Origin: Flavobacterium gelatinilyticum
GTDB taxonomy: Bacteria > Bacteroidota > Bacteroidia > Flavobacteriales > Flavobacteriaceae
Length of the DNA stretch: 64,000 nt
Direction: 5' to 3'
NCBI RefSeq assembly: GCF_027111295.1
Contig: NZ_CP114287.1
Span: forward strand, 4,092,001-4,156,000
Positions 48,603-57,192 of the stretch are shown here, piece by piece. The notes under the pieces were generated by a model. It was not told the DNA's origin, did not search any database, and worked only from the letters and a program-made list of their open reading frames with translations. Each line of letters begins with the position of its first letter. Within the stretch, counting starts at the first letter, position 1. The position numbers were made by a program, and so were the translations under genes.

Positions 48603-49880
48603 ATGTCAAAAATAGCTACATTAGAAGTCGATGGGAAGAAGATTGAACTTCCTGTAATTACAGGAAGCGAAAATGAATCTGCTATCGATATTAACAAATT
48701 ACGAGATTTAACCGGTCTTATTACACTTGACCCGGGATATAAAAATTCTGGATCTTGTAAAAGTGAAATCACTTTCTTGGACGGAGAGTTAGGAATTTTG
48801 CGTTACAGAGGATATTCTATCGAAGATTTAGCAGAAAAAGCAAGTTTCCTTGAGGTGTCTTATCTTTTGATTTTTGGTGAATTACCTACTTCAGCAGAAT
48901 TAGAACAATTCGAAAATGGTATTAAAAAACATTCTTTGGTAAACGAAGAAATGAAAAATATCATTGATGGTTTCCCAAAAACAGCCCACCCAATGGGAGT
49001 TTTGTCTGCTTTGACAAGTGCTTTAACAGCATTCAATCCAAAGTCTGTAAATGTTGATAATGAAAAAGATGTGTATGAAGCTATTTGCAAAACAATGGCT
49101 AAATTCCTTGTAATTGCTACATGGACATACAGAAAATCAATGGGATATCCTTTAAATTATTATGATAATACACAAGGATATGTTGAGAGCTTTATGCAGT
49201 TAATGTTTAAGCTGCCTACTGGTCCATATACTGCAAATCCAGTAATTGTAAATGCTTTAGATAAATTATTCATTCTTCATGCTGATCATGAACAAAACTG
49301 TTCTACTTCAACGGTTAGAATGGTAGGTTCTTCGCATGCAGGTTTATTTGCTTCTGTTTCTGCCGGAGTTTCTGCTCTTTGGGGACCATTACACGGAGGG
49401 GCAAATCAAGCTGTACTTGAAATGCTGGAGGAAATTAATAAAGACGGAGGAGATACTGATAAATTTTTGGCAAAAGCTAAAGATAAAAATGATCCTTTCC
49501 GTTTAATGGGATTCGGACACAGAGTTTATAAAAACTTTGATCCGCGAGCAAGAATTATTAAACAAGCAGCTAAAGAGGTTTTAGAAACTTTAGGTGTTGA
49601 AGATCCGATTTTGGAAATTGCTAAAAAATTAGAATCGGCAGCTCTTGAAGATGATTACTTCAAGTCAAGAAACTTATATCCAAATGTTGACTTTTACTCT
49701 GGAATTATTTACAGAGCATTAGGAATTCCTACAGATATGTTTACTGTAATGTTTGCAATTGGAAGATTACCGGGATGGATCGCACAATGGAAAGAAATGC
49801 GTGAAAACAAAGAACCAATTGGAAGACCAAGACAAATTTATACAGGACATCCTTTACGAGAGTTTAAGTCTAATAAATAA
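48603..49880 (+). CDS. gltA: citrate synthase
   Basis: Condenses acetyl-CoA and oxaloacetate in the TCA cycle; 425 residues from the ATG at 48603 (MSKIATLEVDGKKIELP). The longer frame from 48570 begins at the promoter and is rejected. Active-site regions are HADHEQNCSTSTVR, GPLHGGANQAVLEML, GFGHRVYKNFDPRA and DFYSGIIYRALG. It is monocistronic between two terminators. Confidence 0.97.
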   Translation: MSKIATLEVDGKKIELPVITGSENESAIDINKLRDLTGLITLDPGYKNSGSCKSEITFLDGELGILRYRGYSIEDLAEKASFLEVSYLLIFGELPTSAELEQFENGIKKHSLVNEEMKNIIDGFPKTAHPMGVLSALTSALTAFNPKSVNVDNEKDVYEAICKTMAKFLVIATWTYRKSMGYPLNYYDNTQGYVESFMQLMFKLPTGPYTANPVIVNALDKLFILHADHEQNCSTSTVRMVGSSHAGLFASVSAGVSALWGPLHGGANQAVLEMLEEINKDGGDTDKFLAKAKDKNDPFRLMGFGHRVYKNFDPRARIIKQAAKEVLETLGVEDPILEIAKKLESAALEDDYFKSRNLYPNVDFYSGIIYRALGIPTDMFTVMFAIGRLPGWIAQWKEMRENKEPIGRPRQIYTGHPLREFKSNK

Positions 49881-49886
49881 AAAACG

Positions 49887-49916
49887 AAAGCTTCACTTTA
49901 CTGTGAAGCTTTTTTT
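49887..49916 (+). terminator. Rho-independent terminator after gltA
   Basis: AAAGCTTCAC (49887-49896) and GTGAAGCTTT (49903-49912) form a 10 bp stem with a six-base loop and a T-tract to 49916. Its last T is the first base of the next promoter's -7 box. Confidence 0.92.
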
Positions 49917-49923
49917 ATATTTG
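49916..49923 (+). promoter_or_regulatory. -7 element TATATTTG abutting the gltA terminator
   Basis: An exact TAnnTTTG match lies 19 bases before the ATG at 49943. Its -33 region falls within the gltA terminator stem. Confidence 0.6.
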
Positions 49924-49942
49924 CTCAAAATACAATAAAGTT

Positions 49943-50857
49943 ATGTTGCAATTAAATGTAAAGAACGAAACGTCAAGATTGCGTGCAGTAGTTTTGGGTT
50001 CGGCCGTTCATAATGGGCCAACTCCGTCAATTGATGAAGCCTATGATCCCAAATCGTTGGAACATATTAAAGCAGGGACCTATCCTGTAGAAAGAGACAT
50101 GGTTGCTGAAATGGATGCTTTTAATGCTGTTTTTCAGAAATACGATGTAAAAGTATACCGTCCTGAAATGATTGAAAATTATAATCAGATTTTCGCAAGG
50201 GATATTGGATTTGTAATTGATGATGTGTTTGTAAAGTCGAATATACTTCCTGATCGTGAGCGTGAATTGGATGCTATTCAATATGTGATTGATCAGATCG
50301 ATCCTTTAAAAATCGTTCGTCCACCAGAGGAAGTTCATATTGAAGGCGGTGATGTTATGCTTTGGAATGATCATATTTTTATAGGTACCTATAAAGGAAG
50401 TGATTATAAAGATTATATTACAGCGAGAACTAATATGTATGGTGTTAACTTTATTAAAGAACTTTTTCCAAATAAAATTGTAAAGGAATTTGATTTAGTT
50501 AAATCTAAATTAGAAGCCAGAGATAATGCACTTCATCTGGATTGTTGTTTTCAGCCTGTTGGTACGAATAAAGGAATTATTTATAAAAGAGGTTTTCGCG
50601 AAGAAGCAGATTATTTATATCTCGTAAATCTTTTTGGAAAAGAAAATCTATTTCATATTGAAAGAGAGGAAATGTATAATATGTTTTCAAATGTGTTTTC
50701 AATTGATAAAGATGTTGTAGTTTCCGAGAAAAACTTCACCCGATTAAATAACTGGCTTCGAAGCAATGGCTTTACTGTTGAAGAAATACCTTATGCTGAG
50801 ATAGCAAAACAAGAAGGGTTGTTAAGATGTTCAACGCTTCCACTAATTAGAGACTAA
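49943..50857 (+). CDS. arginine deiminase/dimethylargininase-like amidinotransferase-fold hydrolase
   Basis: A 304-residue soluble enzyme of the guanidino-modifying superfamily. Conserved residues: ARD at 85-87 (FARDIGF), EGGD at 134-137, His198 and Asp200 in LHLDCC, and the probable nucleophile Cys296 in RCSTLPL. Relatives hydrolyse or transfer the guanidino group of arginine-like substrates (DDAH, arginine deiminase, glycine amidinotransferase). The exact substrate cannot be decided. The CtlX-like gene follows after 63 bases on the same strand, suggesting joint arginine/citrulline metabolism. Confidence 0.82.
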   Translation: MLQLNVKNETSRLRAVVLGSAVHNGPTPSIDEAYDPKSLEHIKAGTYPVERDMVAEMDAFNAVFQKYDVKVYRPEMIENYNQIFARDIGFVIDDVFVKSNILPDRERELDAIQYVIDQIDPLKIVRPPEEVHIEGGDVMLWNDHIFIGTYKGSDYKDYITARTNMYGVNFIKELFPNKIVKEFDLVKSKLEARDNALHLDCCFQPVGTNKGIIYKRGFREEADYLYLVNLFGKENLFHIEREEMYNMFSNVFSIDKDVVVSEKNFTRLNNWLRSNGFTVEEIPYAEIAKQEGLLRCSTLPLIRD

Positions 50858-50863
50858 AAAATA

Positions 50864-50909
50864 GTTTCAGGTTTCATGTTGTGTCAATTTGAAACATTAA
50901 ACTTGAAAC
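50864..50909. repeat. GTTTCA-type intergenic inverted repeat
   Basis: GTTTCAGGTTTCATGTT (50864-50880) faces an arm rich in TGAAAC (50889-50909). The element resembles the one at 1063-1125 in words and layout, and also ends shortly before a plus-strand start codon. Confidence 0.5.
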
Positions 50910-50920
50910 AAAAAAATATA

Positions 50921-51859
50921 ATGATGAAACAAACTACTAATGCGATCGTTATGATTCGGCCTGTTGCTTTCAGAATGAATGAACAGACTGCTGTGAACAA
51001 TTATTACCAAAAGGTTTTGGATGGATTGCTGCCAAGTACTGTAAATGCAAAAGCGCAACAGGAATTTGACGCTTTTGTTGAAAAATTAAGAGCTGTTGGT
51101 GTTGATGTAACTGTAATTGATGATAATTTGGAAACAGATACTCCGGATAGTATTTTTCCGAATAATTGGGTTTCCTTTCATGAAAATGGAGATGTCGCTC
51201 TTTATCCAATGTTTGCGGAAAACAGACGTCAGGAGCGACGCGAAGATATTTTAGACACTCTTGAAGAAAAAGGATTCGAGATTTCTAACATAATGGATTA
51301 TACTTCTGCAGAAGACGATGGTTACTTCTTGGAAGGAACAGGAAGTTTACTCTTAGATCGTGCAAACGGAAAAGCATATTGTGCCTTATCTCCGCGCGCA
51401 GATGAAGAATTGTTTATCGAGTTTTGTGAAGATTTTGATTATGCACCGGTAATTTTCGAAGCTTTTCAAACTGTTGAAGGAGAGCGTAAGCTGATTTATC
51501 ATACAAATGTAATGATGTGTTTAGGTGAAACATTTGCGGTAATTTGTGCAGATTGCATTGATGATAAGAAAGAACGTAAGATGGTTCTTGATAATCTGAA
51601 AGATGATAAAAAGGAAATTATTTTAATTACAGAGGACCAAGTAAATAATTTTGCTGGAAATATGCTGGAAGTTCGTGGTACGAATGATAAACGATATATC
51701 GTTATGAGCGCTTCGGCGCATCAAAGTCTAACTTCAAAACAAATTGAACAATTAGAAAAACATGCAGAAATTTTAAGTTCTAGTTTAGATACCATTGAAG
51801 CCTGCGGAGGCGGAAGTGCGAGATGTATGATGGCGGAAGTGTTTCTGCCACGAAATTAA
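50921..51859 (+). CDS. ctlX: CtlX-like amidinotransferase-fold hydrolase (citrulline utilisation)
   Basis: About 312 residues. The start is at 50921 or the adjoining ATG at 50924; the longer frame from 50876 runs through the repeat and is rejected. Family features are MIRPVAFRMNEQTAVNNYYQ, FPNNWVSFHENGDVALYPM, EGTGSLLLDR, HTNVMMCLGE and the C-terminal Cys in GGSARCMMAEVFLP. CtlX of Francisella is reported to hydrolyse citrulline to ornithine; assignment here is by sequence resemblance. Partner of the previous gene. Confidence 0.75.
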   Translation: MMKQTTNAIVMIRPVAFRMNEQTAVNNYYQKVLDGLLPSTVNAKAQQEFDAFVEKLRAVGVDVTVIDDNLETDTPDSIFPNNWVSFHENGDVALYPMFAENRRQERREDILDTLEEKGFEISNIMDYTSAEDDGYFLEGTGSLLLDRANGKAYCALSPRADEELFIEFCEDFDYAPVIFEAFQTVEGERKLIYHTNVMMCLGETFAVICADCIDDKKERKMVLDNLKDDKKEIILITEDQVNNFAGNMLEVRGTNDKRYIVMSASAHQSLTSKQIEQLEKHAEILSSSLDTIEACGGGSARCMMAEVFLPRN

Positions 51860-51876
51860 GGTTAGAAAATAGTAAT

Positions 51877-51914
51877 AAAAAATGGGATAAAACTTTAGTT
51901 CTATCCCATTTTTT
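51877..51914. terminator. bidirectional terminator between ctlX and marC
   Basis: AAAAAATGGGATA (51877-51889) pairs with TATCCCATTTTTT (51902-51914) around a 12-base loop. The A-tract and T-tract on both sides fit termination from either direction. Confidence 0.88.
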
Positions 51915-51934
51915 ATATTTTTAAAAGATTGAAA

Positions 51935-52564
51935 TTACATTAGATTACCTCTTATTATATTTACAATTGAACTAACGATATACTGAATTCCAATAGAAAT
52001 TACAATAAAACCAACGATTCTGGAAATTGCAACAATTCCTGACGCACCCAATATACGGGCGAGATAATGTGCACTTTTTAAAATCAGGTAAATAGCAATT
52101 CCAATTGCTAAAATTGCCAAGCATGAAATTATGATTTCTTTTATTTCATGATGTTCCTGATAAAACGCAATTAATAACGAAATTGAACCAGGACCTGCCA
52201 GCATTGGGATCGCAAGAGGTGTTAATGCAATATCATTTCTCTGCTGTGCATCAGTTTCAATTTTTTTATTGATTCCTCTCTTTTTGCTGATTTTGCCGGA
52301 TAATAATGAAAATCCTGAGTTAACGATAATAATACCGCCTGCAATTCTAAGAGCATCGATGCTTATTCCAAAAAAAGTCAACACATATTGGCCAATGAAA
52401 TAAGATACCAATAGAATAATAAATACGTTGACAGCTGTCCAGAGTGAAATTCTTGAGCGTTCTTTTTGAGAATCATGCTGTGTTAATCCAACGAAAATAG
52501 GAACTGTTCCTATTGGGTTTAGCACCGAAAAGAGTGCTGCAAATAAATAAATGAATAAATCCAT
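51935..52564 (-). CDS. MarC family integral membrane protein
   Basis: A 209-residue inner-membrane protein with six hydrophobic segments. It matches MarC/UPF0056 by LFAALFSVLNPIGTVPIFV at the N-terminus and LTPLAIPMLAGPGSISLLI in the middle, two internally related halves with conserved NP and GPG/P residues. The family was once linked to multidrug resistance without good evidence, and no transport substrate is established. It is monocistronic and divergent from the CoA-binding gene. Confidence 0.92.
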   Translation of the reverse strand: MDLFIYLFAALFSVLNPIGTVPIFVGLTQHDSQKERSRISLWTAVNVFIILLVSYFIGQYVLTFFGISIDALRIAGGIIIVNSGFSLLSGKISKKRGINKKIETDAQQRNDIALTPLAIPMLAGPGSISLLIAFYQEHHEIKEIIISCLAILAIGIAIYLILKSAHYLARILGASGIVAISRIVGFIVISIGIQYIVSSIVNIIRGNLM

Positions 52565-52688
52565 AGAGTATTGGTTTGTAAAGTAAAAGTAGGTAAATTT
52601 TAATTTGCAGATAAAAATGTGTTTATGTTTTATTTTTTACAGTCAATATTGTAGTGTAAGAGGACATTCTGTGCTGGTTCTTTTTGTC

Positions 52689-52696
52689 TACCTTTG
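52689..52696 (+). promoter_or_regulatory. -7 element TACCTTTG
   Basis: An exact TAnnTTTG match 18 bases before the ATG at 52715. It overlaps an in-frame TTG at 52694, which argues against that alternative start. Confidence 0.6.
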
Positions 52697-52714
52697 TCGA
52701 TATATTATAAAACG

Positions 52715-53080
52715 ATGAAAAATAAAAAAACTTTATTGCTGGGAGCAACTACAAAAACGGATCGTTATGCTTTTAGAGCTATTAATATGCTGACACAAAA
52801 AGGTCATACCGTAATAGCAATTGGTCAAAACACAGGAGAGGTTGCAGGAGTGAAAATACAAACAAAAGCTATTCCTTTGAAAAATATTGATACTGTAACA
52901 TTATATTTAAATCCAGCACGTCAACGCGATTACTATAATTACATTATCGAGGCTCAGCCCAAAAGAGTCATTTTTAATCCCGGAACAGAAAACCCGGAGT
53001 TATATCAATTATTAGAGTTAAATAATATTGAAGTCGAAATTGCTTGTACTTTGGTTTTGCTGGCAACCAACCAATATTAA
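52715..53080 (+). CDS. CoA-binding domain protein (YccU-like)
   Basis: A 121-residue single Rossmann-fold domain like the CoA-binding N-terminal domain of succinyl-CoA synthetase: KTLLLGATTKTDRYAFRAINML, GHTVIAIGQ, VTLYLNP, a Gly-Thr-Glu-Asn stretch (FNPGTENPE) and a final CTLVLLATNQY. Such stand-alone proteins bind CoA but have no defined reaction. It precedes recR by 148 bases. Confidence 0.87.
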   Translation: MKNKKTLLLGATTKTDRYAFRAINMLTQKGHTVIAIGQNTGEVAGVKIQTKAIPLKNIDTVTLYLNPARQRDYYNYIIEAQPKRVIFNPGTENPELYQLLELNNIEVEIACTLVLLATNQY

Positions 53081-53216
53081 TTTGCTAATCAAGAGATAAA
53101 ATACATATTGAACTGCTGCTGTTTCAGAGGATGTTTCCACGAAGTAACAGAATTAAATCTATTTAGTTAATAATTGATTTTAATTCTTTCAAAAGTATAT
53201 ATGAGATTAAAAATAG

Positions 53217-53224
53217 TACTTTTG
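53217..53224 (+). promoter_or_regulatory. -7 element TACTTTTG, four bases before recR
   Basis: An exact TAnnTTTG match ends at 53224 and the recR ATG begins at 53229, so the predicted start of transcription is at the start codon. No clear -33 box is visible. Confidence 0.5.
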
Positions 53225-53228
53225 TTTT

Positions 53229-53849
53229 ATGGAATTTTCATCAAAATTAATAGAAAAAGCAGTTAATGAAATGTCGCAATTGCCAGGTATAGGAAAACGT
53301 ACCGCTTTGCGATTAGTTCTTCATCTTCTCAGACAGCCAAAAGAACAAACAGGTTTTTTGTCACAGGCATTGCTGAAAATGCGTGAGGATATTAAATTTT
53401 GTGAAAACTGTCATAATATCTCTGATACAAAAGTCTGTGACATTTGTGCCAATACTTCCAGAAACCATCAGACTATTTGTGTGGTTGAAGATATTCGTGA
53501 TGTTATGGCAATTGAAAATACAGGTCAGTATAGAGGAATATACCATGTACTTGGAGGTAAAATTTCGCCTATTGAAGGAGTTGGTCCGGGTCAGTTAAAT
53601 ATTTCAACATTAATTCAGAAAGTGAAATCGGGAAAAGTAGATGAGATTATTTTTGCCCTGAGTTCTACTATGGAAGGAGATACCACCAATTTCTACATTT
53701 ACAAACAAATTGGCGAATCAGATATAATAATTTCGACAATTGCCCGAGGAATTGCAGTTGGAGATGAATTAGAATATGCTGATGAAGTGACACTGGGCAG
53801 AAGTATCCTGCATCGTGTTCCGTTTGAAAAAACTTTCAAAAACAATTAA
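53229..53849 (+). CDS. recR: recombination protein RecR
   Basis: RecR, 206 residues, works with RecO and RecF to load RecA at gaps. Helix-hairpin-helix ([13 protein letters not shown], about 17-29), a four-cysteine zinc finger ([16 protein letters not shown]), a Toprim domain ([18 protein letters not shown]) and the C-terminal Walker-B-like part [20 protein letters not shown] are all present. Predicted leaderless from the promoter at 53217. Confidence 0.97.
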   Translation: MEFSSKLIEKAVNEMSQLPGIGKRTALRLVLHLLRQPKEQTGFLSQALLKMREDIKFCENCHNISDTKVCDICANTSRNHQTICVVEDIRDVMAIENTGQYRGIYHVLGGKISPIEGVGPGQLNISTLIQKVKSGKVDEIIFALSSTMEGDTTNFYIYKQIGESDIIISTIARGIAVGDELEYADEVTLGRSILHRVPFEKTFKNN

Positions 53850-53896
53850 TTAAGCTCCAAACGTAGAATAGATTTTCTGAAGATTAACGGAAAAGC

Positions 53897-53904
53897 TATA
53901 TTTG
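53897..53904 (+). promoter_or_regulatory. -7 element TATATTTG of the polysaccharide locus
   Basis: An exact TAnnTTTG match, 17 bases before the first gene of the locus. At the -33 position, 20 bases upstream, only TTTT (53873-53876) is found. Confidence 0.6.
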
Positions 53905-53921
53905 CCAATAAAATTAAAATA

Positions 53922-54713
53922 ATGACAAGAAACAGCTTTTATTTCCTGATATTAATTAGTTCGCTTTTAACATCTTGTATACCATTAAATGATCTCGTAT
54001 ACCTGCAGAAAAAAAATGGCAATGGAGAACAAAACAATATTGCAGCGGTAGAATCTAAGCCATATAGAATTCAGGTAAATGATGTTTTGAGTATTGATAT
54101 AAAGGCAATCGATCCTAAATTGGTGTCAATATTTAGCTCAACAGAAAAAAGTTCTGTAGCAGGGAAGTCAGAGGCATCATTATATTTTGAAGGTTTTACA
54201 GTTGATGATCATGGTAATGTCAGGATGCCAATATTAGGAGAAATCAATGTTATAGGGTACACATTAGAAGAAATTCGTACTAAAATTGAGAAACAACTGC
54301 TTGAAGAATATTTTAAAAGTGAAGCAAATATATTTGTAACCGTAAAATTGGCGGGTTTTAGATATACAATTAATGGTGAAGTTGGGAGTACTGGTACAAA
54401 AACACTATTTAAAGATAATGTAAATGTGTTAGAAGCTATTGCAAATGCCGGAGATATTACTACTGTTGGTAATAGAAAGGCAGTGACAATTATTCGTCAA
54501 ACCCCTACAGGCGTTCAAATGAATGAGATTGATTTAACAGATGTTAATGTTATGAAATCTCCTTATTATTATTTGCAGCCAAATGATTATATATATGTTA
54601 AACCTCTTCGCCAAAAAACCTGGGGTACAGGACAAACGGGGATTCAATCAATAGGAACAATTATAACTTTATTGTCACTTGCAACAACAGTGTATTTAAT
54701 TATCAAAAATTAA
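53922..54713 (+). CDS. polysaccharide biosynthesis/export lipoprotein (Wza/BexD-like)
   Basis: A 263-residue outer-membrane export component. Lipobox LLTSC with Cys19; a Poly_export domain at about 45-150 (YRIQVNDVLSIDIKA, VDDHGNVRMPILGEINVIG, TLEEIRTKIE); an SLBB-like segment (FRYTINGEVGSTGTKTLF, LEAIANAGDI, YYLQPNDYIYV); and a hydrophobic C-terminal helix (IGTIITLLSLATTVYLIIK). Wza-like proteins form the outer-membrane pore for capsule or exopolysaccharide. The Wzc-like gene follows after eight bases. Confidence 0.93.
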   Translation: MTRNSFYFLILISSLLTSCIPLNDLVYLQKKNGNGEQNNIAAVESKPYRIQVNDVLSIDIKAIDPKLVSIFSSTEKSSVAGKSEASLYFEGFTVDDHGNVRMPILGEINVIGYTLEEIRTKIEKQLLEEYFKSEANIFVTVKLAGFRYTINGEVGSTGTKTLFKDNVNVLEAIANAGDITTVGNRKAVTIIRQTPTGVQMNEIDLTDVNVMKSPYYYLQPNDYIYVKPLRQKTWGTGQTGIQSIGTIITLLSLATTVYLIIKN

Positions 54714-54721
54714 AATTAAAG

Positions 54722-57172
54722 ATGTTAGATATAAAAGATTTTTCCATTTTTGAGAATCATTCAAATTTTGATTTTAAAGGGTTTTTATTGAAAATTTTAA
54801 GCTACTGGAAATGGTTTGTAGTTAGTTTAATTATTGCTTTTACAATTGCATATCAGGTAAATATTCGAAAAGAAAAAATTTACGGGATGCAGACCATGAT
54901 TTCAATAAAAGAAGAAAGCAATCCTTTTTTTACCTCAAATACCAGTTTGGTTTTCAATTGGGGAGGAATTTCGGACCAGGTAAACGGTATTTCAACAATT
55001 TTTCAGTCAAGATCTCACAATGAGCGGGTTGTTGATAAGCTTCAGTTTTATATAGATTATTTAGAAGAGGGAAAATACAATCTGATAGACTCTTATGGAG
55101 CAGTTCCTTTTTATGTTGATATTGATAAAACAAAAGGACAATTAGTTAATACTTTAATTCGGATCAAATTTTTAAGCGAAAATGAATATCAAATTCATAT
55201 TCCCTTTGAAAGTAATTCGGTTTCGTTAATTACTTATTCAACAAATAATTATAGTAATACAGCTGTTCAGCCGGTTGCTTTTATTAAAAAGTACAAGGTT
55301 GGAGAACAGGTCGCATTGCCATTTTTAAATTGGAAACTGCAAATAACAGATAATCCAGGTTATTATAAAGGAAAAGAATACTTTGTAAGATTTAATGATT
55401 TTGATGAGACCGTTTCTCGTTATAAAGGGATTAGTGTTGACAGTGAGAAAAGTGGCGGCTCAATTTTAACATTAGGAATGCAAGGTACAAATAAAGCCCG
55501 AATGGTTGAGTATTTAAATGCAACAGTCCGAATGTTGATTAAAATTCAGCTGGATGGTAAGAATCAATTTGCAACTAATACTATCAGGTTTATAGATAGT
55601 ACTCTGGTTGCGATGGAGACACAGTTAAAGCAGACAGGTAATGAATTAAAAACTTTTTCAAAAGATAAAAATATCTTTCAGATTGAGGGAGGAGGAGCAA
55701 AGTTTTCAGATAAAATAATGGATTTTGATGTTGAAAAAGATCAAATTACAAGAAAAATTGCATATTACAACTCTCTAAAAGGTTATTTAAATAATAGTGT
55801 CGATTATTCAAGACTTCCTGCTCCTTCGGTCGCTGGTATCGAAGATCCTAATATTATTACTAATGTTTCAAAACTTATTGCACTTTCTACCCAAAGATCA
55901 GAAATGGCTTACGCGGTAAAAAGTGAAAAGATTTTCAAAGACTTTGATAATCAAATGCAGGCTGTTAAGAATGTTTTATTAGAAAATATTGGATCTGCCA
56001 AATCCTCTTTACTTTATGATTTGTCTATGATCAATGCTAAAATTGGGCAGGCAGAAAGTACAGTTAAAAGATTGCCACAAGAACAGCAGGAGCTTCTAAA
56101 AATCAAGAGAAAATACGATCTTAATGATAATATTTACACAGAATTTCTTCAGAAAAGAAATGAGGCGGAAATTGTAAAAGCATCGAACTTGTCAGATATT
56201 CACTTTATTGATCCCGCCAAAGATATTGGAGGAGGCTTAGTTGGACCCAAAACATCGGTAAATTATATTTTGGCTTTGTTTTTGGGGTTATTAATGCCGC
56301 TGATATTTGTATGTGCGATATTCTTTATCAACAATTCGATCCAAAATACTGATGACATTGCGAAATTAACCGATATTCCAATAATTGGAGTGGTTGGTTT
56401 AAATAAGGACTCTGTAAATTTGGCTGTTTTTGATAAACCTAAGTCAGCACTTTCAGAAGCTTTTAGAAGTATACGATCATCATTGCAATTCTTATATAAA
56501 AGACAGCAGCTGAACGGTTCTAAAACTTTGATGATTACTTCTTCAATCAGTGGTGAAGGAAAAACATTTTGTTCTATAAATATTGCAACTGTTTTTGCGC
56601 TAAGTGAAAAAAAGACTGTAATTGTTGGTTTGGATTTGAGAAAACCAAGACTCGCTGATGAATTTTGTCTGACACATAATCAATTAGGAGTAGTTAATTA
56701 TCTGATTAGACAGAATACTTTAGAGGAAATTACCAACTCGACACAGATAGCTAATTTAGATGTTATACTTTCGGGACCAATTCCGCCAAATCCATCAGAG
56801 TTGATTTTGGGAGATGCCATGAAAGAGTTTATAGAAGAACTTAAACAGAAGTATGATTATATTATTCTTGATACACCTCCTGTTGGATTAGTTTCAGATT
56901 CATTAGAATTAGTTCAATATGCAGATGTAACCTTGTATATTGTAAGACAGAATTATACTAAAAAAGATATGATAACGTTGCTTAATAATAGAATTAAAAG
57001 AGGTGAATTAAGTAATGCAAGTATTGTTTTCAATGGTTTTGAAAATAAAACGAAGTATGGTTCTACTTATGGTTACGGGTATGGTTATGGAGCTTATGCA
57101 AATGGGTACCATGAAGAAGATAAACCAACCAGTTTGTGGGGTGTAATTCAGAATAGATTACGAAGAAAATAA
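54722..57172 (+). CDS. Wzc-like polysaccharide co-polymerase with bacterial tyrosine kinase domain
   Basis: An 816-residue inner-membrane protein. A Wzz-type domain begins with a membrane helix near 30-48; the large periplasmic part includes coiled-coil stretches (about 290-330 and 440-480); the second membrane helix is at about 513-535. The cytoplasmic BY-kinase domain has Walker A SSISGEGKTF (about 606-615), Walker A' VIVGLDLRKPRL and Walker B YIILDTPPVGLV. The C-terminus has seven Tyr (778-796, GYGYGYGAYANGY), the autophosphorylation cluster that controls polymer length and export. Confidence 0.95.
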   Translation: MLDIKDFSIFENHSNFDFKGFLLKILSYWKWFVVSLIIAFTIAYQVNIRKEKIYGMQTMISIKEESNPFFTSNTSLVFNWGGISDQVNGISTIFQSRSHNERVVDKLQFYIDYLEEGKYNLIDSYGAVPFYVDIDKTKGQLVNTLIRIKFLSENEYQIHIPFESNSVSLITYSTNNYSNTAVQPVAFIKKYKVGEQVALPFLNWKLQITDNPGYYKGKEYFVRFNDFDETVSRYKGISVDSEKSGGSILTLGMQGTNKARMVEYLNATVRMLIKIQLDGKNQFATNTIRFIDSTLVAMETQLKQTGNELKTFSKDKNIFQIEGGGAKFSDKIMDFDVEKDQITRKIAYYNSLKGYLNNSVDYSRLPAPSVAGIEDPNIITNVSKLIALSTQRSEMAYAVKSEKIFKDFDNQMQAVKNVLLENIGSAKSSLLYDLSMINAKIGQAESTVKRLPQEQQELLKIKRKYDLNDNIYTEFLQKRNEAEIVKASNLSDIHFIDPAKDIGGGLVGPKTSVNYILALFLGLLMPLIFVCAIFFINNSIQNTDDIAKLTDIPIIGVVGLNKDSVNLAVFDKPKSALSEAFRSIRSSLQFLYKRQQLNGSKTLMITSSISGEGKTFCSINIATVFALSEKKTVIVGLDLRKPRLADEFCLTHNQLGVVNYLIRQNTLEEITNSTQIANLDVILSGPIPPNPSELILGDAMKEFIEELKQKYDYIILDTPPVGLVSDSLELVQYADVTLYIVRQNYTKKDMITLLNNRIKRGELSNASIVFNGFENKTKYGSTYGYGYGYGAYANGYHEEDKPTSLWGVIQNRLRRK

Positions 57173-57192
57173 TTTAATAAATCAAAATTTCG

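Noticed and set aside
53081..53216. Small RNA or ORF between the CoA-binding gene and recR
   Set aside because: No frame of credible length, no stable hairpin with T-tract and no tRNA-like fold could be supported.
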